From positions 5,142,247 through 5,206,246 of the forward strand of contig NC_052127.1 in NCBI RefSeq assembly GCF_012273895.1: a DNA stretch of 64,000 nucleotides. The letters are read 5' to 3'. Position numbers and translations under genes: made by a program. Below are positions 46,261 to 57,726 of this stretch, one piece after another. Below the pieces are notes generated by a model that saw only the letters and a program-made list of their open reading frames with translations, did not search any database and was not told the DNA's origin. Source of the DNA: Zerene cesonia (Eukaryota; Arthropoda; Insecta; Lepidoptera; Pieridae). Each line of letters starts with the position of its first letter. Positions within the stretch are counted from its first letter, which is position 1.

Positions 46261-49200
46261 CTGTGGATGGGAAATATTTCATTACGCATTTTGTCTTTTG
46301 TTATAATGATTTATTATCGCTTTAATGTTTTATACGACGTGATAGAGGCATTAGGCGAATTTTCCTTAGCGAAATGACGTTAACAAATAATAGTAAAAAA
46401 TAAGAATGTGTTTTTGTTTCCTTGTTTGCAAGGCATTTATTATAGTGATATATTACATTAAACACTGGAATTGGAATTAATCGAATTTATAGGTCACATT
46501 ATGGATGTATCTATTTTTGGAATAAGATTTTGTGCGATTTCTACTTTATACATTAGAGAATAAATTTAACATCTCTCTCTTTTTTAAATATAGGTAATAT
46601 AGAAAAATCTTCACGGCTTTATACGGATTTTTCATTACATTTAAGGCAAATATGTAATGACTAAGAAAATGTATAACTTAAAGAAATTCCAATCACAAAA
46701 TCGTATATAAATAGCTTACACGTAAAATCATAAAATCAAACCGTACTAATACCTTATAAAAGCATTTTCCAGGAGCAAATATCATGGATTACGTGCTCTT
46801 TACACATCAGATATTAAATTTTAGGAGTTGTTAGCTTTCATACAGCGTACGAAGATACCGCTGACGCAGCGAAAACGGATCTCTCATAATGTTTGGATTT
46901 TGATTGATATTAATTCTTGCGTGTTCACTATTCGCTTTAGGCGTACCTTACATTTATTGGTTGGGATATTTTCGTTTTTGCCTTACAAACGATGAGAGCA
47001 ATGAGAGGCTAATTTAGGATGCAGACGTCACGTCGTATCGTCACCTTTTTGCTCATCCTATGTACAACTTGAGAGGGACACCATTATATATCTTATTATA
47101 AAACTAGGAACAGAACCGGAGGCCCGTTTCCTTTTCCTCACCCGTCCTAGTTCATTCCTTCTTTCCAGTCGTTAATCCTTTCCTTTTCCCTTACTCCATA
47201 AAAGCGGGCAGTGCATTCACACCTTTGCGAATGTTTATGGGCGGTGGTGATCGCTTACCATCAGGCGAACCATCAGCTCAGCTGCCCGCTATGACATAAA
47301 AAAAAAAGAAACTTAAGAAATCTTATTAGGTTACCCAACTTGTACCACATCATATGAGTATATGTTTAAAATATATCGTTTTTAGACACAGCCGTTTTTC
47401 AATTTGTTCATTGTAAATCGTAGAGAGAAAAAATTTCTTCGTTCAAAAATGAAAAATGTAACAACTTGCTCAAAGAGTTATTAATATAAATGCATTACAT
47501 ACCCGACAAAAATGGCGGTTAGGATCTTGTACACCTCCTACACAGATATAATGCCCTGGTAGCAGCTTCGTGGTCGGCTGACAGATTGCAGAGTCTATAA
47601 CTGGCGCATTTACCACACGTATGTGCTGAAATAAATTGTCGTGACGTCTTTGTTATAATTGTTAGTGGAACCTTCGAAATTTAATGGTACTTAAAGAAAC
47701 CACATATCGTTTTAATTCAAAACGTAGCGTTATATTTTAATAATTATGTCATTCTATATATCGCTCGGTTTTTAATACGTTTTAATTAAAAATTTAAACA
47801 TCTTAGCTCAGAATGATATGTGATGTCCAATCCGTGTCGTAGCGTGCTCGACTCCCACATTAAAACCTTTTTTTAAAAACTTTCTATACCTTTGTTCTAA
47901 GCTTCACACTCGCTTTTGAACACTAGACTTCAGTGCTATATATTTAAAATGTACAATAATACCAAAACTCATATAAGACCTGATTCCTTGCGCATTATAT
48001 TCCCCCGCCTCCTGTATTTGACGTTCATATGGACATTTTATGACCATTGTAAAATAGCGGATTTACGGCAAGAAAGGTTTGGTATGCTCGGTTTTATTAA
48101 CGTCTATATCAGATTGAGAATACGGCTTATTCATAGTGGCATGACGTCCATCAATGGGATCTGACGTTACCAGGTTTTGTATTGTGTTTCTCCCGAAAAA
48201 CATCTGTTGATGACATTTCTATTTATTTCTTCGATGCTATTTGTTTGGACTTACATTACAACTCGGTATTTCGTAATTGTACGTCAATGGAGCTCATATA
48301 ATTTGTTGTTTTTTCTATAAACACTGCCGGGGTTCTCTATATTACTTGACCTTTATATCTATCATAACTATATTATTTATCAATTTGTATTAGGTTTTCT
48401 ATGCCATTTGAGAATGATCAATTACGAGAATTTTTTTCTATTCTTTCAAAATTTCTCATTTCGCATAGTACTATAAGTGCAGACCAAGAAAAACTCACTC
48501 CCGACGGTGTCCAAGCCAGGATTGAAGCAAGGTATCCCAGAGCCTCGTCGTCATCTGCACTTGGCAAGTTGACAGCACTCACCCTGCTGCCGAACAGCAG
48601 GGGTGACGCCAATTTGACAGCTGACACTTTGAAATCGAAGTTGTTTATCAGCATTTTTATCTGGAACATTTTGATCAATATTTATGATGCCGTTGAAAAC
48701 CTTTTTATGCTTGGCAAAATGTGTGTGGATGTCTCAAAATATATGTAGCTGAGATGAAAATTTATTATAGAAGCGAGTAGGCTATACGAGAAATCTTCGT
48801 ATCAATTATATCTACCTAATATTCTTGGGTTTCTATTTAAAACCAAATAAATATTTAAAATTAAAGAATTCAATATTATTACATTTTAAATCTTTCAGTT
48901 TTTATGCCATTAGTTTTGAGTGCTTATGCTCGTAATTGATTTTTTTTTCATTATTTTTTCCAATGTTATTAAGCAAGCCAGTCGAGAGAAGATGATAAAT
49001 GCACCGCCCATAGACAACACCCATACCTTAGTATTACTGGTGTTGGCTACCAGAAAGGTCAACATAAAGAAGGTCGAAAGAAAACGATTAAAAAAACAAA
49101 AAATTAAAAAGACAATCCACGAGATAGTTAGACATTATACTACTCACCAGTTAAATAAACATATTGGAATTCAGTCTTTCCATTTGAATACAATAATACA

Positions 49201-52200
49201 TTTTTGCATGAAACAATACGTACCTTCGAGATATTTCCGCCTTTGCTGTTATAGTTACTGCCGGAGCGTATGGTGTAATTCCCTAGATGTTTGTGGCTCA
49301 CATATGACGATATTACGACTCTAGAATGGAATGCCATTGTTATAATGTTGTTTCACAGTTTGTTATTATGTTTCTTATTGAAACAAAAAGACGAGAGGCC
49401 TTACAGTATTTTTCTTTGAAACCGAGTTTCAAAGGTATAAGAAAAACACTGAAGCCTCTAAAATATTTTACAGAAGGCCTTTTTTTTGTTATAACGGACT
49501 TTTATAGGGTTCAAAAGGTGCCTGTGATGGACAGTTTGACAGAATGATAGGTAGACTAGTAGTAGGTTACTAGGGGGAAATCGTTACGTGGAGAAGCCTG
49601 AAAGCTTTGACTAAATAAGATGACGTCACACGTATTGAGCCATACAATAAAGTTTAAAATTTCAGTAGAAAATATATTAATGCTACTGCTTCAGTGATAG
49701 CAAATACATATTCCTATTGGAAAACAATTTCAAATATATTGATAGGAGTAATATAATTTAATGTATTTAGATTTTAGATTTTATGCAAAAAGCATGTCAA
49801 ACGTCAATCAAATTTGCTTGCTGACCGTACATAATATTGAATTGAAGCAAAAATGTAACGTTCATTGTAAAATATGTAAAAGCATGAAGTGGGTCCTGGC
49901 TATGAAAGGACACGACCATTCGACAATGACACAGATCGCGCATTCAATGTTGGTTGTGACGAGGGTCTCTGTATAATGGTCGAGATATAAAGGGAATCGA
50001 ACTGAATGACTGTTAAAGCTATCTACAAGTTGTCTAAAGCTTATTCAAATTTAACATAATAATTTTAATGAAAGTTATTACACGCATTTGTGTTAATACA
50101 TTTTTGAAGAGAAGAGGCAAGTATTTTCATTGGATATACAGACAAACACACACGCGTACATTCAACAAATAAAATATAAACTATTATGCGGATTAATAGC
50201 AATGCCATTTTCACTAGAAGGTATAAAACAAAGTTGCTTTCCATGTTTGTCCCTGTCCCTATTAAATTTAAATCTTTAAACCTGCGCAACGGATTTTGGT
50301 AGGGTTTTTTTTAATAGATGCAGTGATATAAGAGGAAGGTAAAGTGTATAATAACATCTATTAACCTACTCCGAATTTAACGCGTGCGAAGCCGCGGGCA
50401 AAAGCAAGCTATAGTATAAATAAGAAAGAAGTATACTCAGATATTAATATTTAAATTACACAGACACCGCTTAGTTCCAACTTAATAACATTTAATTAAA
50501 AGTTTAAGCATTTAATATGTTATGCAACAGCTCTGTCGATAAGCCAGGCTGAAGAGGTCTGGCTCTCGACCCTGACTCAGGGCTTTAGGTCATAGAGAGC
50601 TCGGTTTTTAAACGATCAAGGGATCTTGTGCTTACTTGAAATTTTTAAACTAGCAGCGTATAAGTATTTGTTAGCTATACTTATAATATTGATATTATAA
50701 AATTTCATTACAATTTTGATTTTTATGAGACAAAATATTTGTTCTATGTTTCAATATTGTTTATCCTTTTATATATAAAACTCAATTGCTGTTCGTTAGT
50801 CTTGCTACAACTCAAGAATGGAATGGTCTGAATAGTCCAGGGAAGGTTTAAAAGGTAAGAACAATAAGTAGACGGGCGAAGCTGCAGGCGGGAAGCTAGT
50901 GTTAAATAGATTTTATACGCTCGCATGAATAATTATTTATAACTAGCTTTCCGCCCCCAGCTTCGCCCACATAGCCAAAGTCATATATATAGTCTTTATT
51001 TCCCCGTATAATTCCCGATTCCGTAGGATTTCCAAGAACTATCCCATATCCTTTCTAGGTCGCAATCTTTGTACTAAATTTCATTTAAATCGGTTCAGTG
51101 ATTCAGGCGTGAAGAACAGACAGTGTTATAGTCACATTTATAATAATAGTAGGGATGGATGTGGGTAATTATGGATAACAAAATTGCTTTTACAAGAAGT
51201 CTAATTGAATAAATAAATGTTTGAGTTTCAATTGATAATATATCGGGTCTAAAACAATGACTTATGTCACATGTTGTGTCCATATATTGCGACGATATGA
51301 CAAAAATATAATATTTCTCCAGTAAAATGTCATTCCCCGGTCGAGCTCTCACCACAGTAATTACAAAGCCGAGTTATAAACATAAGGAACAGGTTCCCGG
51401 GTAACCCGGACCCAATCGTGAAAAGTTTAATATTGCGGTCCTAATTAAAGGTGGGCGTTACAAAGGATTTAAAATAGAACCTTATATTTTGCAGGTGAGG
51501 TTTTTTTTATGTGAGTCGTTTTATAGAAGAAAGAAACGTTTATTTCACGTACATAATGTCATAAACAAATGAGTAATATACACGAATACACACATATTTG
51601 TGTGTGCCATGACAGTGCATCTTGGAAAAGTATAGCTTATTAGATAAAAGCTTTTTTGAATAGAAGGAAATGAAATAGTGTTTTTCGTCTTCTTCGAAAA
51701 ACGTAATTTTCCGCGCTTAGATCAGTAATCTAAGCTAAAATCAAAAAATATATTTATTAAATATAATTATTATCAAAGGCAAAAAATACAAAAAAAGAAA
51801 CAATACGTCCACAATAACAACAATACATCATTCAATCCAACAATAGGACCCTCTGTAAGATCAAAATAAATATGTAAAATTTATAAATAATCTCATTATA
51901 TAATTTTATATTATTATCTTTCATAATGATACTCGTACATCAGTATTACAGAGCCATATATTTCTAACCGCGATTTCTAAACATGTTTTCAACATTACTA
52001 TTTATTGTAGCAACCCCAATGAAAACAATGTCTCAATAAAAGGTTCAATGGTATAAATAATTGACCCAATACAAGTATGGTATTTAGATACTCACGGGTT
52101 AAAACACTTGGACAGCGTCAATAGCCAGTAGGTGTTGAGCACAACCGCGCTGCAAACATAGCTATTGTTCATTAACAAAGATGCCGCATAAGGATGCTTG

Positions 52201-55023
52201 GACACTTGCGTCACAGCCGCGCCTATTTGCTCTTCGCTGTCTTCAAGATCGTCTGGAAGATGCTTAAGTTTGGTTAGTTTAACACGGATAGCATAACACT
52301 ATACTGGGTTATACTAGAGAAGAAAGTTATTATAAATAACCCTTATAGATCCGATCCGATCTGAGTTATATAGATTATGTATCTGTACCTCCGTCATAAG
52401 TGTATTAAATATTTAAGCACCATAGCCGTCGATTTTGATTTTTTTCATGTCATCGTCGGTAATGGCGCTGGTGGGTCACCTGATGGTAAGCGCTACTACC
52501 GCCCATGAACATTTGGAAGGCGTAAGGTCGATTGGAGACCTTACGCCTCTACAAATGGATTGCCGACTTCAAATTGGAATAGGATTAAGAAAGGATTGAC
52601 GAGAAGAATAACGAAAGGACTGGGAAGGGTACGGAAAAGGACATGGGTACGAAACACAGTGACATGCTACCATTTCTCATGCCGGTCTTCTGTTAGGAGT
52701 GGTATTGCTCCAGTGCACGCTGACCCATTTCGTGCTAAAGCGAGAGCACGCTCCCCTGCTCCACTCCATCATTAGTCTCAAAAAATCTCTCTATAATATT
52801 ATTGTATACATATAGATTTAAATAGATCATAATTTTTTTGCCGCTCAAACGCTCTGCTACGTCTGTACTAAACCCAAGGGTTTGTTTCACCGCTCATTTA
52901 GTTATAAGCGGATTATACGATTATCTCGACAACTCACCCCTTGTCTGTGTGTATGTTTTTGTTACATTGTTCTCGCCGCTATCGTCCTGCTCACCTGAGA
53001 ATTAAATTATTAAAGTGAACCCAACATATATTTGTATCGCACTTGAATAAACAATGATTACTTGTATGTATTTGTGTATAGCGTGGGCTAACTGGTTTCA
53101 TGGTTGATATTTGAGTGGAAATTAGCAGAAGATAAATAAATTGTCTTTGAAATGAAGTTTGACGTTTATTCTTGTAAAATACTCGTGTGATCGAAGAGTA
53201 AGTACGTACTAGTGTATGCTTATAGAGCAAGATATTCGTTATTATGAAATAAGCATATAGAAATAGTTTTCTTTGAAATTAAATTCAGCTATTGTATTAC
53301 CTGCAACAGGTCAGACAAATAGACCTAGTCTATTTTGTGCTTACGGATTCAAATTGCCTCAGAAGTTTCGGAGGTTACCACTACCTCGATAAAAACAGAC
53401 CATTATCAATTCAGTATCTATTACTCTTTATCCTGGTATTGCAGCAATACCGATTTCTTGAAAGAAAATTTGCGAATTGGCGAGTTTTTGAGGCTTGAAA
53501 AACAGTCATTATTTTCTATTGAGAGCCTTGAGTTTTACTTACCTACAGCTGTAGCAAAATTTTCCAATAATCCTGCCTTAAAATACTTTTTCTATTTTCT
53601 TTTTTTTATACAAGTTTTAACCCAAATTAACTGAACCAACCCAAAGAATTTCTCAAAAACCTGTACTATAAATTCATATTTATATCATTTGATTCAAGAG
53701 TACTGAATCCAATAATATTGGTATTCCTAAATGGGCTTAATGTATACGATTGTGGTACTTATTTACGAGTGTTTTTTAGCTTTTAGCATAAACAGTGTGT
53801 CTGATTTGAGAGCACTGGTGACGTCAACGCTTTATGTCCCGTAAACACCAATGGTCCAGAAAACGGGTAATAAACTTGTACTTGAGTTATTTTAACGTGA
53901 ATGGAAAAATTTTATCTGAATAGCATAGAATCAATGCAGAAAAGCGTAAAACAATAGAATTAAATGAACTTGTTATATAATTTGTATTGAAGTAATAAAT
54001 TGTAGGAATTAAAAACTTTTTAACGGGTTTTAAACGCGATTCATTCAATATAGCCACCAAGAAGTTTTAGCAGCAAGATAGTTTAGAAATAAAAGACTCA
54101 GTCTCCCCGTGACCACGCTCGCTGTAAAGTGTTCGAAACGTCGGGTTAATAATATAATGAATAAATCGCGATTAAAATCCGTTAAAAAGATTTTAATTTT
54201 TAAATGTATAATACTCGCGTAAAATAAAACACAAGAAAATACTATGTAATAAATTGTTTTGGAGTTAATCTGCTTTTACGTATAACTTACAGTTACAGTT
54301 TTTATGATATTCCATATAGTTTATAAGAAATAATTATAAAATGTGTGGCAGCAGTGGTGGCTCAGTGGTGAGAACCTCGGACTTCAAAATCAATAAGTCG
54401 AGGTTCGAGACCGGGGGAGCGTGCAGGAAATAAATTGATTTTTCAATTTATCTGCACATGTGGATTACATCACCACTGCTTAAAACGGTGAAGGAAAACA
54501 TCGTGAGGAAACCGGCATGTCCAAGAATCAAAAGTTCAACGACATGTGACATCTGCCAACCCGCACTTGGCCATCGTGGTGGATTATGGCCTAAACCCTC
54601 ATAGGAAGCCTGTGTCCCAGCAGTGGGAACATATATGGGCTGATGATGATGAATTATAAAATGTATATCGAAATACTTCTGTGTGTGCGTTTACAATAAT
54701 TTCAAATAATTTAATGGTGGTTTACCATCATTTACAGTGAACTTTTGAAATACATAAAATTGACTTTCTGTATTATATATTTATACGAATTTGTGATCAT
54801 AGGTGTGATCTCACACAAACTTTTGTGTTCGATATCTTTTAAGCCAAGCAAAGAATCATCCATTATTATTTAATTTTTCAAATAATACTCAATTCAAAGT
54901 TTCAAAATTAAAATTTATATACGTATACATAAAGAAACCTCTAATTTCACCTGTATCCTCGTCGCTTACAGCTACACACGTATACACGCACGCACACAAG
55001 CACAGGGCACGTAACAGCCGCAT
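45766..55023 (-). CDS. Secreted serine protease homologue (S1 fold, catalytically dead), 7 exons
   Basis: Join 55023-54951, 52994-52938, 52252-52096, 49320-49224, 48660-48499, 47625-47503, 46260-45766 (1164 nt, 387 residues plus stop). Every junction has GT/AG ends and matching phase. Residues 1-18 form a signal peptide; 19-52 an acidic propeptide; the S1 domain runs from Ile53 to about 273; a Thr-rich tail follows. Cys pairs 77/93, 197/210 and 222/246 match the 42-58, 168-182 and 191-220 disulfides of chymotrypsin. The catalytic triad is lost: Lys92 for His57, Lys139 for Asp102, Asn226 for Ser195. Gly193 is Lys224, and Trp215-Gly216 are Ala-Phe. Residue 15 is Gln, so the usual Arg/Lys-Ile activation cut is absent. 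Known family: non-catalytic S1 homologues act in insect immunity, reproduction and as gut proteins; which role applies here cannot be told. The open frame and intact splice sites argue against a pseudogene. Confidence 0.93.
47106..47308 (-). repeat. Hairpin-bearing dispersed repeat, second subfamily
   Basis: Reverse copy: GGAGGCCCGTTTCC, TTTATGGGCGGTGGTGATCG, GCTGCCCGCTATGACAT, then an A10 run. It lies in intron 6 of the protease homologue. Confidence 0.8.
47503..47625 (-). CDS. Protease homologue exon 6: 160-192 region
   Basis: Encodes residues 183-223, phase 0 at both ends (acceptor TTTCAG, donor GTATGT). IRVVNAPVIDSAIC matches the 'V.VPVV....C' strand, and HYICVGG plus HFCR lead to the active-site loop. 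Cys197, Cys210 and Cys222 are the 168, 182 and 191 cysteines. The specificity-pocket position 189 falls on His220, so a trypsin-like pocket is also missing. Confidence 0.95.
48418..48463 (+). repeat. 3' flank fragment of the tRNA-like repeat
   Basis: T7 followed by CTATTCTTTCAAAATTTCTC, identical to the post-terminator part of the tRNA-like repeats. It lies in intron 5 of the protease homologue, close to the exon 5 donor. Confidence 0.7.
48499..48660 (-). CDS. Protease homologue exon 5: Asp102 region, Lys in its place
   Basis: Encodes residues 129-182, phase 0 at both ends (acceptor TTCCAG, donor GTGAGT). NNFDFKVSAVKL aligns with the family's 'DYDFSVLKL', so Lys139 replaces catalytic Asp102. 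LASPLLFGSRVSAVNLP matches 'L..PL.F...V..I.LP', and LAWTPSG replaces SGWG. The surface loop before the Asp position is shorter than usual by roughly ten residues. Confidence 0.95.
49224..49320 (-). CDS. Protease homologue exon 4: 60-85 region of the S1 fold
   Basis: Encodes residues 97-128 after a split Pro96 codon (CC in exon 3, A here). YTIRSGS then NYNSKGGNISK matches the 'V R V G S ... S G G' strand seen in insect trypsin-like proteins. The acceptor is ATTCTAG and the donor GTACGT, phase 0. NYT is a possible N-glycosylation site. Confidence 0.93.
50275..50415 (+). repeat. Dispersed short element (CTTGAATCACTCTA subtype), reverse
   Basis: GCAACGGATTTTGGTAGG, AAGAGGAAGGTAAAGTGTAT, then AATTTAACGCGTGCGAAGCC and GCGGGCAAAAGCAAG. 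Confidence 0.65.
50758..50903 (+). mobile_element. CTAG-type short element, tail-to-tail pair left member
   Basis: ATATAAAACTCAATTGCTG, then GACGGGCGAAGCTGCAGGCG and GGAAGCTAG|T. The next element begins 40 bases away, pointing the other way. Confidence 0.68.
50943..51152 (-). mobile_element. CTAG-type short element, tail-to-tail pair right member
   Basis: ACTAGCTTTCCGCCCCCAGC, TTCGCCCACATAGCC, AAATCGGTTCAGTGATTCAG and an outer end TTTATAATAATAGTAGGG. Confidence 0.7.
52096..52252 (-). CDS. Protease homologue exon 3: S1 N-terminus, Lys at the His57 position
   Basis: Covers residues 44-95 plus two bases of codon 96. Ile53-Gly-Ala-Ala corresponds to the I-x-G-G start of the S1 domain, and HPYAASLL...YVCSAVVLN to the usual PF..SL...CGG.L strand. 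TLSKCF replaces TAAHCF, putting Lys92 at the catalytic His. Cys77 and Cys93 keep the 42-58 disulfide. The donor is GTGAGT, phase 2. The residue before Ile53 is Gln, not Arg or Lys. Confidence 0.95.
52436..52775 (+). repeat. Hairpin-bearing dispersed repeat, long copy
   Basis: The best central hairpin: GGCGTAAGGTC, loop GATTGGA, GACCTTACGCC (about 52519-52547). It continues through GCCGACTTCAAATTGG and GGACTGGGAAGG to a 3' part, CGGTCTTCTGTTAGG and GAGCACGCTCC. It lies in intron 2 of the protease homologue. Confidence 0.82.
52938..52994 (-). CDS. Protease homologue exon 2: acidic linker/propeptide
   Basis: Small 57-nt exon encoding residues 26-43 (EQDDSGENNVTKTYTQTR) between split codons 25 (Gly) and 44 (Asp). 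The acceptor is TTCTCAG and the donor GTGAGT, both phase 1, exactly fitting exons 1 and 3. There is no family motif, so the support is splice sites and phase alone; an alternative acceptor at the next CAG six bases on is possible. NVT is a possible N-glycosylation site. Confidence 0.72.
54004..54245 (+). mobile_element. Hairpin retroposon copy 3, with target duplication
   Basis: The most complete right arm: CCCCGTGACCACGCTCGC, TGTTCGAAACGTCGGGTTAA, then the complement of TTTAACGGGTTTTAAACGC, ending with the ACACAAGAAAATAC tail. The left arm has lost its inner part and carries an unrelated stretch (about 54052-54095). GTAATAAATTGT is duplicated at 53992-54003 and 54246-54257. It lies in intron 1 of the protease homologue. 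Confidence 0.86.
54351..54651 (+). mobile_element. tRNA-derived SINE (GAT-tailed family) with 13-base target duplication
   Basis: Complete copy from GCAGTGGTGGCTCAGTGG to GGCTGATGATGATG. AATTATAAAATGT is duplicated at 54332-54344 and 54652-54664, perfect over 13 bases, so this is a fairly recent insertion. It lies in intron 1 of the protease homologue. Confidence 0.94.
54951..55023 (-). CDS. Protease homologue exon 1: signal peptide
   Basis: Encodes residues 1-24 (MRLLRALCLCACVYTCVAVS then DEDT) and the first base of codon 25. The hydrophobic stretch of residues 3-19 is a typical signal peptide; a cut after Ala18 fits the -3/-1 rule. The donor is GTGAAA, phase 1, completing a Gly codon with exon 2. 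An in-frame ATG at 55071 would add 16 residues (MPRKQWQALFPSQHTT) ahead of the hydrophobic core; I chose 55023 because it gives a normal-length signal peptide. Confidence 0.82.
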
Positions 55024-55079
55024 CGTAGTGTGTTGTGAGGGAAATAGCGCCTGCCATTGTTTCCTTGGCATAGAGCTAA

Positions 55080-56620
55080 GAATGAATAGACTTGCTTGAT
55101 TGGAGTTTGACTGGAATACTAATAGTATGGTTTGTTTTATTAGGAATTATATTTATCGTTGATTGAAATTGTATGGGTTGAACACGGTAAATGAAAAATA
55201 TATCAAGATGTTCTTTTTTATCCGTCTAGAACAAATAAAAATGATCAGAGCTATATGTCCAAAAATAAAAAAAAAAAAAATATTTCAAACCCGCCATGTG
55301 AGTTACACTAATAGGAATTTACTTTAAATATCGATTATTTAGGTCCCGACGTCCTTGAGGGAGAGATTCTTTAGCAAGTCTAAATGACAACTGATTTCTA
55401 TCAAACACAAAAATAATCACGCTAATCAGTTGAAAACCCACACAGTTATAAAGTTACAAAACAAAAAATAAATAAATAAAAATACAGTCAAATTGACAAC
55501 CTCCTCCGTTATTGGGTACGTCGGTTAAGTATGTTAATATAGATATATATTATTTAAAATTACAGTGATTACTTTTATATTTATAATTGTAGGCATAAGT
55601 TATTATATATAATATTATATCCTTTATTATAATATCAAAATATAGTATCTACTTTTAGTTATATAACACTTCATAAACTAAAAAGTATTATATACATATG
55701 TTCCGATTAACCTGAGAACACAAAAAAACTCTTCAAAAAAGCTCTTATATTATGAGGAATTACGAAATAAAAATACAACAGCAAACTAAAATATTAAAGC
55801 CCTACAAAGCGTTATAAAGAATTTACAGTTTTCCAGTAACAAATCAGAAATATTTCCTTTACATTTTGCGACATAAAAAATGCAGGGTCCCAGACGTGGC
55901 GTCCTTTGTAAAAAGTTTTCCCCACCATAATGTCCATGCCCTGCCATGTTTTATTCCGTACGCGTAATATGTTCGTATTACACTGTTATTTCGTAATATT
56001 ATATTTGTATTATAGTAATTTGTTTCTTTAGAAACGTAATAAGATTGCGTGGCGTTATTACGTTTATGCTATTTTTGAAACTAAATAATATGATATTAGG
56101 TCTTATGTTATGAGTAATAATAATTTAGTCCTTTTTAGTTAAAAGAATCCTGTCTGTGTTGATCTAATGTTTTGTCTTGTTTATGGGAATGAATGATTTT
56201 CTCTTCTATTCTAGAGTTGACGTATATTTTCTGTAGCTGTGTGTATATGTTTCGAAGATATATAACAAACTTTCATTATGGTCTTTTGTCATAAATTTAT
56301 GTTTTAATTTATTTAATGTATCTTGTGTTAATTTACGCTACGTGGAGTGGAAAAGAGACAGTCTAAATAATTCACCTTTTAATGAGACTAGTTGCGGGAT
56401 CTTTCCTACTATATTAGGAAACTATACTACTATAAATACTATATATACTATATTAGCTACGAATTTTAAGTGCTGGTGCCTTTCATGTTTTGTATTTAAT
56501 ATTTTTCTTCATTTTCCATCATCCTTGAGTATAATAATTGATTTATAGTGAAAGAAACCGGATACTCACTAAACAAAGTATTTTACAATTCTCCTATACC
56601 TCTCAAACACGTCTTTATTA
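55080..56620. other. Sequence upstream of the protease homologue
   Basis: Apart from the repeat at 55383-55530, no gene is seen. No clear TATA/initiator pair was found just upstream of the signal-peptide exon, so the transcription start remains unplaced. Confidence 0.45.
55383..55530 (-). repeat. Dispersed repeat of the 'GAAGTCGGTTG' type
   Basis: CTGATTTCTATCAAACACAA, AAAATACAGTCAAATTGACA and ACCTCCTCCGTTATTGG. Related pieces are at about 14396-14450, 33045-33205, 37480-37635 and on both sides of the hairpin retroposon at 25160. Confidence 0.55.
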
Positions 56621-56624
56621 TTAA

Positions 56625-56785
56625 CTTCATATGTATGTTTGTAGGTTTGTATGTGAGTGACTCTTTTTGACTTAATTTTGTCTAACTTTAAACGAACAGA
56701 TTCAAGTCAAACGCTTTATACTAATCAAGGATCGGTGATGAAACAATACCTTCATGTCATCTTGTTATCCAATTAGGATTATACG
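56625..56785 (+). repeat. Dispersed repeat shared with 3.6 kb
   Basis: TTCATATGTATGTTTGTAGG, TTAAACGAACAGATTCAAG, CAAGGATCGGTGATGAAAC and CATGTCATCTTGTTATCC. Confidence 0.6.
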
Positions 56786-57726
56786 TATACTATATATAAG
56801 AAGAAACAACACAATCTAAATGATTATGTTATTAAAGTTTCCTTATTTTCATTTCTATCTATTTTTATTGAAGCAGTTTGGAAAAGTATTTATTATTACA
56901 ACGTGAGAAGCGTCTAAGCTCACATCTAATTACATGTACATATGTAGTATATTCTAAACATGTTTTTAGTTTAAGGTCAGCATGTTCTTAGCTCTGCACA
57001 CGTGGTGTTTTCGTTCAAGCTGAAATGTTTAGTCAACAACAATGTAGCTGTTTTAAGAACATAAAAGCGTCGCGTGACTCGGCGAAGTTATAAACTTAGA
57101 CTCTTATTGACAACATAATGGAGACGGTTTGAAAGAAGGGCCCTGACGAGATGCGACAGTGTGTTTTCTTCGAAATGTAGTTTAAATCTTTCTTCTACTA
57201 ATATCCTGCTGTTGTAGCTAATGTAATCTCGATATATTGTATATGTTGGCTCGTAATCTCGATATATTGTAAATATATTAGCTCTTTCACGCAAAACTGT
57301 TTGATTGATTTTGCTAATTGCTATAGAAATGAAGGGTGGAGGCCATTAGTCAAAACATCATTTATGTAACGTTATTTCAGCTTAGTCATAACCAGTAACC
57401 TTGAATACTATGCTAAGATACGCTTTGGAAGCAAAGATGACAAGACACTTAGCTAGTTTATGTTTAATAATGATTTTTAACAGACTCCAAAAAAGTATTA
57501 ATTTATCCTGATTTGACGTTTTGTTACTTTAGACTGGGTGAATGGATTTCGATGATTTTTTTTCATTTGAAATTCTGACAATTTGACAGAGGTTTAGTAT
57601 TTTTATTATAAATAAAGGAAAGTTTTGAAAATGTTAAACTCACATACTTACGACGTACTCATTAAAAATTAAAATTGCCGTAATTAGTCGACTATTGAAT
57701 GATAAATTACGGATTGATTTACTCTG

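Noticed and set aside
48401..48748. 115-codon plus-strand frame
   Set aside because: Antisense shadow of exon 5 of the protease homologue and its intron repeat.
48920..49324. 134-codon plus-strand frame
   Set aside because: Low-complexity Lys/Ile-rich intronic sequence that runs into the antisense of exon 4; no family features.
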